Origin: Bacteroidales bacterium
GTDB taxonomy: Bacteria > Bacteroidota > Bacteroidia > Bacteroidales > Bacteroidaceae
DNA: 40,701 nucleotides
Direction of reading: 5' to 3'
Assembly (NCBI GenBank): GCA_004555245.1
Contig: SFIS01000018.1
Coordinates: 1 to 40,701, forward strand
Positions 32,767 to 40,701 of the stretch are shown here, piece after piece (the first letter of the stretch is position 1; each line of letters begins with the position of its first letter). A model generated the notes under the pieces. The model was given only the letters and a program-made list of their open reading frames with translations, was not told the DNA's origin and did no database searches. The translations under genes and the position numbers were made by a program.

Positions 32767-35700
32767 ATGAAGACTGAAAAACGTTTCAGCATTAAGTTTG
32801 CGTTGCTCGCGCTATGCATGCTCTTCTCGGCTACAGTGATGGCACAGGTCGAAGTGACCGGTGTTGTCAACGACGACTTCGGGCCTGTCCTTGGCGCAAC
32901 AGTGCGTGAAAAAGGTACGCAGAACGGTGTCGCCACCGACATGGACGGAAAGTTCAAGTTGAAGGTGAAGAACGCGAACGCCACTCTGAGTATCTCGTAT
33001 GTAGGTTATCAGACACAAGACGTGAATCTTGCCGGCAGGACAAACGTAGAGGTCCGGATGAAGCCGGACGCTCAGATGCTTGAAGAGACTGTCGTTGTCG
33101 GCTACGGCAAGATGAAGCGCTCGGACCTCGCCGGTGCGTCATCGACCCTTGACAGCAAGGCATTGGAAGAAGGCAACATCACAAACATCGACCAGGCGTT
33201 CCAGGGACGTGTGGCAGGTGTGACATCTATCGCCACTTCAGGTGCACCGGGTGCAAGCCAGTCGATTCGCGTGCGCGGCCAGGCAACCATCAACGCTGAC
33301 GCAGAACCGCTGTATGTCATCGACGGCGTCATCTTCCAGAGCGGAGGCAAGAGCGGTGCTGACCTCGGTCTCGGCGATCGCCTCGGCAACGGCTCGGTTT
33401 CTACCATCTCTCCGCTCTCTACCATCAACCCTGCCGACATCGTCAGCATGGAGATTCTGAAAGACGCTTCTGCAACAGCCATCTACGGCGCGCAGGGCTC
33501 GAACGGTGTCGTGCTCATCACCACAAAGCGCGGCAAGAGCGGCGAGGCGAAGTTCACATACGACGGCAGCGTGACAATGGCACGCCAGATGCAGCGTCTC
33601 GACATGATGAACCTCCGCGAATTTGCGACATACTACAACTCGCTCGTTGACCAGGGCGAGATAACAGCCAACAATGCCGACCCGATGTATTCTGACCCCT
33701 CTGTGCTCGGCAAGGGCACAAACTGGCAGGATGCCATCTTCCGCACAGCATGGCAGCACAACCACCAGATTTCAGCCCAGGGCGGCACGGACAAGGTGCA
33801 GTACTACGTTTCGGGCAACTACGTGAACCAGGAAGGTACAATCATCGGCTCGAACTTTGAGCGCTACGGCCTTCGCACCAACCTCGACGCACAGCTGAAG
33901 CCATGGCTGAAGCTCGGACTGAACGCAGCCTACTCTGCAACGTCAGAGAACCTGAAGCTCGCCGATTCTGACGAGGGTATCGTGAACTACTCGCTCATCA
34001 CTCCTCCAGACATACAGATCTACAACATCGACGGCGGCTACTCAAGCGTATCGAAAGAAGGCTTCACAAACCCCAACCCTATCGCGATGGCCATGCTGAA
34101 CGAGATTCTGCTCGACCGTCAGAAACTCAACGGTTCTGTCTTTGCCGACGTCAACTTCCTGAAGAACCTTGTATGGCACGCAGAACTCGGCTGGGACCTC
34201 TCATGGTCGAAGGGTTCGACATACGAGCCAAAGGTTGACCTCGGCACGTGGGTGCGCGACAACAACAACAGCCGCATACAGAAGAACTCGTCAACATACT
34301 GGACAGTGAAGAACTACCTGACATGGAACGAGCAGTTCGGCAAGCACGGCGTGACAGCCATGCTCGGTCAGGAATGTTGGGAGAGCAAATGGGACCATGT
34401 ATCCGTATATAACACCGGCCTGCCTTCAGATGTCGTACACAACCCGGCTCTCGGTTCGGGCAAGGCACAGATTGGCTCTGGGTTCGGATCATCGGCAATG
34501 GCATCGTTCTTCACACGTGAGACATATAACTACGACGACCGCTACCTCGCTACATATACATTCCGCTATGACGGCAGCTCGAACTTCGGTCCGAACAAAC
34601 GCTGGGCACCGTTCCACTCTGTCGCCGTGGCATGGCGCTTCTCGAACGAGGCGTTCATGAAAGACATCAGCTGGCTCTCGAACGGCAAGCTGCGCCTCGG
34701 ATGGGGACAGACGGGCAACGCCAACATCGGCGGCTACAAATGGGGCTCGGCAATGTCAACCATGGACACCGGCCTCGGCATGTCATACCGTCCGGCAAAC
34801 ATGGCGAACCTCGACATACAGTGGGAGACACAGGAGCAGCTGAACGTCGGCCTCGACCTCGGCTTCTTCAACGGCGACCTCGGACTGACCATCGACTGGT
34901 ACAAGAAACTGTCGAAGAACATGCTCATGCCGATGACTCTGCCTTCTATCATGGGTACGGGCGGCAACGGCTCGTCGGCTCTCGCCGCACCATGGGGCAA
35001 CTACGGCGACATCGAGAACACGGGTATCGAGTTCACAATAAACGCACACCCTGTCCACACGAAAGACTTCTCTTGGGACACAGAGCTGAACTTCTCTACG
35101 AACAAGAACAAGGTGAAGAGCCTTGCAGGCGGTGTCGCTCTCGTGGGCTACGGACAGTGGACAGACGTCGTGACACGCTCGGCTGAGGGCGAGGAGCTCT
35201 ACGCCTTCTACGGCTACAAGACCGACGGCGTATATACCAGCTTCGACGACCTTGTGAACTCGCCTGTCGATATGCGCAGCAACAGCAACCCGGTTGTCAC
35301 CAACGCCGACGGCACAAAGTCGTGGAGCAAGAACCCGGGCGACTACAATCCGAAGACAACGACATACGTAGGCGACGTGAAATACGTTGACGTGAACGGT
35401 GACGGCATCATCGACGAGAACGACAAGACAAAGATCGGCTCGGCAATGCCTAAGTGGACCTTCGGCTGGAACAACACGTTCCGCTACAAGAACTTCGACC
35501 TCACCGTCTTCATCAACGGCTCTATCGGCAACAAGGTGGGCAACTACATGAAGATGAAGCTCTCGCACATGAACTCGCCATGGCAGAACCAGCTTGCCGA
35601 CTGCATAAACCACGCACTCCTGGCACCTGCCAACGGCGTGGCGGCAGAAAACTGGTACTACGACATCTCGAACGTCGTGGTGGCGAACCCCGACTGCGCC

Positions 35701-36012
35701 TACCCGCGTGCCTCTATCAACGATCCTAACGACAACGACGCATGGAGCGACCGATACATCGAGGACGGCTCGTACGTCCGCCTGAAGAGCCTCACGCTCG
35801 GCTACACCTTCGACAAGCAGCTCATCAAGAAACTCGGCCTCACCAACCTGCGCCTCACTCTCAACGCCACCAACCTGCTCACCATCACAGGCTACGACGG
35901 CTACGACCCGGAGATTGGTGCTTCTACTGCAAGCTCTAACGTATATGGTCTGGACAACGGACGCTATCCCGCACCGACATCCTTCACCTTCGGCCTGAAC
36001 GTTTCTTTCTAA
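32767..36012 (+). CDS. SusC-family TonB-dependent outer-membrane transporter
   Basis: The 1081-residue protein has a signal peptide ending near VMAQ. A carboxypeptidase-D-like regulatory domain (about 28-100, from VTGVVNDDFGPVLGATV) follows. Then come ETVVVGYGKMKRSDLAGA at the start of the plug and a plug domain with the SIRVRGQATIN and PLYVIDGVIF motifs. The remainder is a 22-stranded barrel ending in aromatic Phe (SFTFGLNVSF). It imports oligosaccharides through the outer membrane with TonB energy, in complex with the SusD-like lipoprotein encoded next. The specific glycan is inferred from neighbouring enzymes, not from this sequence. First gene of the second PUL operon. Confidence 0.95.
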   Translation: MKTEKRFSIKFALLALCMLFSATVMAQVEVTGVVNDDFGPVLGATVREKGTQNGVATDMDGKFKLKVKNANATLSISYVGYQTQDVNLAGRTNVEVRMKPDAQMLEETVVVGYGKMKRSDLAGASSTLDSKALEEGNITNIDQAFQGRVAGVTSIATSGAPGASQSIRVRGQATINADAEPLYVIDGVIFQSGGKSGADLGLGDRLGNGSVSTISPLSTINPADIVSMEILKDASATAIYGAQGSNGVVLITTKRGKSGEAKFTYDGSVTMARQMQRLDMMNLREFATYYNSLVDQGEITANNADPMYSDPSVLGKGTNWQDAIFRTAWQHNHQISAQGGTDKVQYYVSGNYVNQEGTIIGSNFERYGLRTNLDAQLKPWLKLGLNAAYSATSENLKLADSDEGIVNYSLITPPDIQIYNIDGGYSSVSKEGFTNPNPIAMAMLNEILLDRQKLNGSVFADVNFLKNLVWHAELGWDLSWSKGSTYEPKVDLGTWVRDNNNSRIQKNSSTYWTVKNYLTWNEQFGKHGVTAMLGQECWESKWDHVSVYNTGLPSDVVHNPALGSGKAQIGSGFGSSAMASFFTRETYNYDDRYLATYTFRYDGSSNFGPNKRWAPFHSVAVAWRFSNEAFMKDISWLSNGKLRLGWGQTGNANIGGYKWGSAMSTMDTGLGMSYRPANMANLDIQWETQEQLNVGLDLGFFNGDLGLTIDWYKKLSKNMLMPMTLPSIMGTGGNGSSALAAPWGNYGDIENTGIEFTINAHPVHTKDFSWDTELNFSTNKNKVKSLAGGVALVGYGQWTDVVTRSAEGEELYAFYGYKTDGVYTSFDDLVNSPVDMRSNSNPVVTNADGTKSWSKNPGDYNPKTTTYVGDVKYVDVNGDGIIDENDKTKIGSAMPKWTFGWNNTFRYKNFDLTVFINGSIGNKVGNYMKMKLSHMNSPWQNQLADCINHALLAPANGVAAENWYYDISNVVVANPDCAYPRASINDPNDNDAWSDRYIEDGSYVRLKSLTLGYTFDKQLIKKLGLTNLRLTLNATNLLTITGYDGYDPEIGASTASSNVYGLDNGRYPAPTSFTFGLNVSF

Positions 36013-36082
36013 ATCAGGCTATGCAAGAGAAAAGAGATTCAAAAAAAGAAGCACATTCATAACATCATCAATCTAAACAAAA

Positions 36083-37822
36083 ATGAAACTCAAGAATATC
36101 AAATACTTGGCATGCGCAGCGGCTCTCGGCCTCTCGCTGACAGCTTGTAGCGACTTTCTCGACCGCCCTGTCGAGGACAACTACAACATAGACAACTTCT
36201 ATGCGTCGGATGCAGCATGCTTGTCAGGTGTCAACTACCTGTACAACTCGCCCTGGTATGATTTCCAGCGCGGCTTCATCAAGATGGGCGAGGTGATGTC
36301 CGGAAACATGTATTGGGGTTCGTCACCATACCTCAACTTCTCCGTCAACGGAACAGACCAGGACCTCGTCAACATGTCCTACTCCCTCTGGGCTGAGATA
36401 GGCCACTGCAACACCGTCTATCAGGCTCTCGGCAAGGCTTCTGCCTCTGAGGCTACGATAAGGCAGTGTCAGGGCGAATGCCTCATCTGGAAGGCGATGG
36501 CATATTTCTATCTCGTCCGCTCGTTCGGTGACGTGCCCATCATACACAACACATCCGACGTGCTCGCATCGGGCGAATACAAGACCTGCAACAAGGTGGC
36601 GAAGGCCGACGTCTATGAATACATCATCCTCACACTCGAGAAGGCGATGGAACTCATGCCGAAGCAGAAACTCACCAACGGACACATGGACTACTACTGT
36701 GCCGAGGGTCTGCTCGCCAAGGTCTATCTCACCAAGGCTGGCGTGACAGGTTCGCTCAACAAGGACGACCTGCAGAAGGCTGTGGCTTACGCCAAGGACG
36801 TCATCGACAACTCCGGACGCCAGCTCATGCCGAACTACGAGGACATCTTCCGCGGCTCTAACAACGTGTCTGACGAGAGCCTCATAGCATGGCGGTGGAC
36901 TGTCGGCGCACAGTGGACCTCACAGAACACCCTGCAGAGCGACCTCATGCCGGAGAACTTCGACGAGAACGGCGACTGCTGGGGCGGATGGGGCGGTCCC
37001 TCCGTTGACCTCATGGCAGCCTTCGGCGTGAAGCCGACTGACGCTCCCGCCGACCGCATCGACGTCGATATCCGCCGCAAGGCAACCATCATGATGCCGG
37101 GCGACGTATATCCCTACTTCTGGCGCGACCACAGCCTCGGAAACGGACAGAGCGGATTCGAAATCCTGCACTTCTATTTCGACAAGAACTACAACCCCGC
37201 TGCCACAGAGACATTCCAGGGTCCGTGCGGCGCACAGAACGTGAAGCACGCCTACGGCAACAACAACGACCACATAGCCGAGCTCGGCATCGCACCGGCA
37301 CGTATGGCATACGCCGTGGCTACACACATCCTGCGTCTTGCCGACGTCTATCTCGTGCTGGCAGAGGCACAGGCACTCATCGACGGCGGACAGACATCAG
37401 ACGCCAAGGCACTTGAGGTATTCAACGCCGTACGCGGACGCGCCGTCTCAGGCTACACGCCCAAGACATCCATAACATTCGACGATGTATGGAAAGAGCG
37501 CCGTCTCGAGTTTGCCGGCGAGGGCGACCGCTGGTACGACTTCGTGCGCCGCGCCTACTACGAGCCCGCTGCCTGCATAGCAGAGATAACGGCACAGAAG
37601 CGCAACGCATGGTGGAACCTCTCTGACGTATATAAGGTATATTTCAACACTGGCGTATGGGACGCTTCGGGCGCAGAGTACGACACAGCGACACCGGCTC
37701 CGATGGTGACAGAGAAGACTTTCTCCATTCCGTTCCCGACAGAAGACGTTTCCGTCAACCCGAACCTCGGCAGCAACGTAGAGCCTGTCAGCGTAGATGT
37801 ACGTAACACATACTCATACTAA
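36083..37822 (+). CDS. SusD/RagB-family glycan-binding lipoprotein
   Basis: The 579-residue protein has a lipoprotein signal with lipobox LTAC (Cys22), followed by SDFLDRPVEDNY, the typical SusD start. Helical TPR-like repeats and a C-terminal domain containing ERRLEFAGEGDRWYDFVRRAYY confirm the family. It caps the SusC barrel at the cell surface and binds the oligosaccharide before import. It follows susC after 70 bases and is almost certainly in the same transcript. Confidence 0.95.
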   Translation: MKLKNIKYLACAAALGLSLTACSDFLDRPVEDNYNIDNFYASDAACLSGVNYLYNSPWYDFQRGFIKMGEVMSGNMYWGSSPYLNFSVNGTDQDLVNMSYSLWAEIGHCNTVYQALGKASASEATIRQCQGECLIWKAMAYFYLVRSFGDVPIIHNTSDVLASGEYKTCNKVAKADVYEYIILTLEKAMELMPKQKLTNGHMDYYCAEGLLAKVYLTKAGVTGSLNKDDLQKAVAYAKDVIDNSGRQLMPNYEDIFRGSNNVSDESLIAWRWTVGAQWTSQNTLQSDLMPENFDENGDCWGGWGGPSVDLMAAFGVKPTDAPADRIDVDIRRKATIMMPGDVYPYFWRDHSLGNGQSGFEILHFYFDKNYNPAATETFQGPCGAQNVKHAYGNNNDHIAELGIAPARMAYAVATHILRLADVYLVLAEAQALIDGGQTSDAKALEVFNAVRGRAVSGYTPKTSITFDDVWKERRLEFAGEGDRWYDFVRRAYYEPAACIAEITAQKRNAWWNLSDVYKVYFNTGVWDASGAEYDTATPAPMVTEKTFSIPFPTEDVSVNPNLGSNVEPVSVDVRNTYSY

Positions 37823-37855
37823 AAAATGGTCATAAACATCAAATCGAATACAGTT

Positions 37856-39172
37856 ATGAACATCAAGAACATAAAACTGTCTCTCGGCATCACACTGCTC
37901 GCCATGGCAGGCATGACATCCTGCAGCGACCAGCCTGACGCTTACGAGACAACCGGTGGAACACCATCCATCTCATACATACGCCTTGCTGACGCCGCAA
38001 GCAAGGACTCGCTCCTCACCGGAGCCTTTCAGGACACACCGATCTGCATCGTCGGCAACAACCTCCGCAGCATCGTGGCGATGAACTTCAACGACCGTCC
38101 CGCTGTGCTCAACACGAGCTACATGACCGACAACACCATCCTGCTGACCGTGCCGAAGGACATACCCGACGTAGTGACGGACAAAATCTATATGATCACG
38201 ACATCCAACGACACCGTGGCATACGATTTCAAGGTGCTCATCAATCCGCCTACGGTGCTCTCTATGGAGAACGAGCAGGCGAAAGCCGGCGAAGAAGGTG
38301 TCATCAAGGGCAACTACTTCCTCGACTATCCAGACTTCCCGCTCACCGTAGAGTTCCCCAACAACTATGTCCTCCCGCGCGAGTACATCACCAGCATCTC
38401 GATGACAGAGATACGCTTCACCGTACCGGCTGACGCTCCGGCAGGCTTCATCAAAGTGAAGACAAAGTACGGCACGACACGAAGCAACTTCCAGTTCCAC
38501 GACCAGCGCGGCATCCTCTTCGACTTCGACACGCCTAACCCCGTCTCAAACGTCGTGCTCGGCAACCACGGCTGGCACGCACAGAAGATTCAGGCTGACG
38601 AGAACTCACTCTCCGGCAACTACCTCCTCCTCGGCGACACAGACATGACCGCTGACGGTGCATGGAACGACGGTGCCTTCTCGTTCGAGTACTGGGCAGG
38701 CGACTGGAACGGCGGATTCTCCGGCGACGGCGTGAAGCTCAGCGACATAGTCGATTTCACCGACTTCGAGAACATGTCCCTGAAGTTCGAGATATGCATC
38801 CCGGAGAACGGCGCATGGGCTGCAGCTCCGATGCAGTTGATCTTCGCAGGTCCGGACAAGGTGACCATCTCTACGGCAAACAACGTCTTCTTCCACGCTG
38901 ACGACGGATGGGGACGCGCCATCTACGCTCCGTGGAAAGGCACAGGCGCCTACCACACTGGCGGCAAGTGGACAACGGTCACACTGCCTCTCGGCGGAGA
39001 CAACGGCGTCTTCAACAAATACTGGGACGGAACGGCAGCTTCTGCCAAACCGTCAAAACCGGACGATTTCGCCTCACTGACAATATTCTGTGTCAACGGC
39101 GGAGGATATGAAGGCGAAGACTGCCATCCTATCATACGTATCGACAACATACGTGCCGTACCTAACAAATAA
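37856..39172 (+). CDS. Surface glycan-binding lipoprotein (SGBP-B-like, IPT domain)
   Basis: With the start chosen here the product has 438 residues and a compact lipoprotein signal with lipobox MTSC at Cys23. An upstream in-frame ATG at 37826 would add ten residues and lengthen the n-region, so I prefer the inner one. One or more IPT/TIG Ig-like domains precede a C-terminal beta-sandwich (from about GILFDFD) rich in Trp and Tyr: NHGWHAQ, EYWAGDWNGGF, DDGWGRAIYAPW and YWDG. This resembles the xyloglucan-binding C-terminal domain of SGBP-B proteins. Such proteins hold polysaccharide at the cell surface for the SusCD pair. The aromatic residues fit binding of a beta-1,4-linked backbone. It lies just after the susD-like gene. 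Confidence 0.82.
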   Translation: MNIKNIKLSLGITLLAMAGMTSCSDQPDAYETTGGTPSISYIRLADAASKDSLLTGAFQDTPICIVGNNLRSIVAMNFNDRPAVLNTSYMTDNTILLTVPKDIPDVVTDKIYMITTSNDTVAYDFKVLINPPTVLSMENEQAKAGEEGVIKGNYFLDYPDFPLTVEFPNNYVLPREYITSISMTEIRFTVPADAPAGFIKVKTKYGTTRSNFQFHDQRGILFDFDTPNPVSNVVLGNHGWHAQKIQADENSLSGNYLLLGDTDMTADGAWNDGAFSFEYWAGDWNGGFSGDGVKLSDIVDFTDFENMSLKFEICIPENGAWAAAPMQLIFAGPDKVTISTANNVFFHADDGWGRAIYAPWKGTGAYHTGGKWTTVTLPLGGDNGVFNKYWDGTAASAKPSKPDDFASLTIFCVNGGGYEGEDCHPIIRIDNIRAVPNK

Positions 39173-39210
39173 CGGAGTAACCAAAACAAACCTTAGAAAA
39201 AAGACTCAAT

Positions 39211-40701
39211 ATGAAAAGATATAAGTCATTATTCTGGTCATTCTGCGCCCTCATGCTTGCAGGCTTGTCGCTGACAGCCTGCAGCGAGGACGACCTCGTG
39301 ACCGACCAGTACGGAAACGAGATAAAACTCAATTCCTTCGGGCCATGCCCCGTTTTGCGTGGAGGCACACTGAAGTTCCTCGGCAGCAACCTCGACCAGA
39401 TTACACAGGTCAACCTCCCGGGAGCCGACCCAATCACAGCCATCGACGTCAAGGCATCGGGGAAAGTGAGCGAGATATGGATTCAGGTGCCGAAAGAGAA
39501 GTGCGAGCCGGGCATCGTCACTCTCGTCACGGCAAAAGGCGGCGAACTGACGACCATCACTCCCGTCACATACGAGGAGAACATCGTGCTGAGCAGCGTC
39601 TTTGTCGGCTCTGAGGGCAACCTCAGCGGCAAGGTGGGCGACATCGTGACATTCAAGGGCGACTATCTCAACCTCATGCACGAAGTGGTGTTTGCAGATG
39701 ACGTGCGTGTCGGCGAAGATGCCTTCGTCGCCCACGACCGCTACACCATCTCTGTCGCCATACCAAAGGAGGCAAGGACAGGACGCCCCATGCTGAGCGA
39801 CGCCAATCCCGACGGCGAGAACCTGCTCTATGCAGATGACGCCATCACCGTCGCACTGCCGGCAGCGGCAGGCATCACTCCCGCCAAAATCAAGGCCGGA
39901 GCGACAGCGACAGTCACCGGCACATCACTCCAGCTCATCGAGAGCATAGAGATGGAAGGTGCGACAGTGGAGAACGAAGGCATCAAAACTTCAGCTGACG
40001 GCAAGTCACTCTATTTCGTCATACCGGAGACAGCGACAGACGGCGAGGTTAGCCTCGTCACCTTCTCAGGAGTGAAGATTCCGGCAGGCAAAATAGAGAC
40101 TGTCGTGCCGACAGAACTCTCTGCAGCACCCGCACCGGTAAAGAACGGCGCAGACATCACCATCTCGGGCAAAGACCTCGACCTAGTCACCGGCATCGCA
40201 TTCCCTAACGCAGACGGCGAAATGAAGGCTGCCGACGCATCGAAGATCGTCGCTGCCGTGCCGGAAGCTGCACAAGAGGGAGACATCACACTCTCGCTCG
40301 CCAACGGCAAACAGGTGACGGTTTCATACACTCTGGTCAAGCCGACCGTGACAGAATGTTCTCCAAGCGCGCTCATGGCAGGCAACAAGGTCATGATAAA
40401 GGGTACCGACCTCGACCTCGTGCAGAGCATCACACTCCCTGGTGACCCCGCTCAGACCGTGACAGAGTTCGTGGCACAGAACGAGAAGGCCATAGCCCTC
40501 GTCATCCCGACAGCATGCGCAGGCTCAGGCCTCACACTCAACCTGAAGAACGGCACATCAATCGAGGCATCCGGACTCACCATCCAGGCTGCAACAGAGC
40601 CAGCTGTCTCTGAGGCTCCTCAAAAGATGATTATCGGCGAGAAAGCCACTATCAAGGGCAAGAACTTCAACAACGTTGAGGCTCTCTACCTTGGAGCCGT
40701 C
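39211..40701 (+). CDS. Multi-IPT/TIG surface lipoprotein, partial at window edge
   Basis: The frame is open from ATG 39211 to the window end (497 codons), so the C-terminus is missing. A lipoprotein signal has lipobox LTAC with Cys24, followed by SEDD. At least six Ig-like IPT/TIG repeats of about 80 residues follow, starting near residues 42, 128, 216, 298, 376 and 461. Each has the pattern of a Pro/Ala strand, a Gly, then VTITGxxLxLVxxI, for example TLKFLGSNLDQITQV, DITISGKDLDLVTGI and KVMIKGTDLDLVQSI. The repeats could form a long stalk that holds a C-terminal glycan-binding domain away from the membrane. The position after an SGBP-like gene supports a PUL surface role. Specificity cannot be told. 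Confidence 0.85.
   Translation, partial: MKRYKSLFWSFCALMLAGLSLTACSEDDLVTDQYGNEIKLNSFGPCPVLRGGTLKFLGSNLDQITQVNLPGADPITAIDVKASGKVSEIWIQVPKEKCEPGIVTLVTAKGGELTTITPVTYEENIVLSSVFVGSEGNLSGKVGDIVTFKGDYLNLMHEVVFADDVRVGEDAFVAHDRYTISVAIPKEARTGRPMLSDANPDGENLLYADDAITVALPAAAGITPAKIKAGATATVTGTSLQLIESIEMEGATVENEGIKTSADGKSLYFVIPETATDGEVSLVTFSGVKIPAGKIETVVPTELSAAPAPVKNGADITISGKDLDLVTGIAFPNADGEMKAADASKIVAAVPEAAQEGDITLSLANGKQVTVSYTLVKPTVTECSPSALMAGNKVMIKGTDLDLVQSITLPGDPAQTVTEFVAQNEKAIALVIPTACAGSGLTLNLKNGTSIEASGLTIQAATEPAVSEAPQKMIIGEKATIKGKNFNNVEALYLGAV

Noticed and set aside
1..40701. tRNA or rRNA genes
   Set aside because: No cloverleaf with conserved T-arm or CCA-end pattern, and no rRNA-like sequence, was recognised on either strand by eye.

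Overview
The window looks like chromosome of a member of the Bacteroidales, most likely a GC-rich Prevotellaceae-type anaerobe. The evidence is a SusC/SusD pair with surface glycan-binding lipoproteins, promoters of the Bacteroidetes TAnnTTTG type, a DUF3109 protein and a GLUG-motif lipoprotein. The genus is inferred, not proven. All recognised genes from 800 to 20504 lie on the minus strand and all from 20825 to the right edge lie on the plus strand, so the two blocks diverge from an intergenic region at 20505-20824.

The left 0.8 kb carries no credible gene. It holds small triloop hairpins and a 45-bp direct repeat. The minus block then holds, read leftwards in order of transcription: nagB and lplA; a complete glycine cleavage operon (gcvT, gcvH, split gcvPA/gcvPB, lpdA) whose GcvH needs the lipoyl group that the lplA product can supply; a GLUG lipoprotein; pnp; a Ca2+-type P-ATPase overlapping a single-domain FAD synthetase; and a CPBP membrane protease overlapping a membrane-bound SpoIIE/PP2C phosphatase, followed by a DUF3109 gene.

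The plus block is a polysaccharide utilisation locus in two transcription units. The first (20825-32047) encodes a sialate-O-acetylesterase-like esterase, a GH5 mannanase-type enzyme, a CE7-type acetylesterase, a cytoplasmic GH94 phosphorylase, a GH3 beta-glucosidase and a GH9 endoglucanase, and ends in a strong terminator. The second (from 32767) encodes SusC, SusD, a glycan-binding surface lipoprotein and a multi-IPT surface lipoprotein cut by the window edge. Taken together the genes suggest capture, deacetylation and breakdown of an acetylated beta-1,4-linked glucan/mannan such as glucomannan, with phosphorolysis of the resulting disaccharide in the cytoplasm. The substrate is inferred.

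The least explained feature is a family of REP-like elements in the minus block: eight copies of a GGAG-like tetranucleotide, a GC hairpin with a three-base loop, a GAACAGGACA-type tail and often short CCGG-rich tandem repeats. All copies have the same orientation relative to transcription, most lie upstream of a start codon, and arm sequences differ between copies while pairing is largely kept. A possible relative lies in the other block, inverted along with the direction of transcription. Short tandem repeats of 9, 10 and 22 bp also occur at several gene junctions. No transposase for these elements is in the window.
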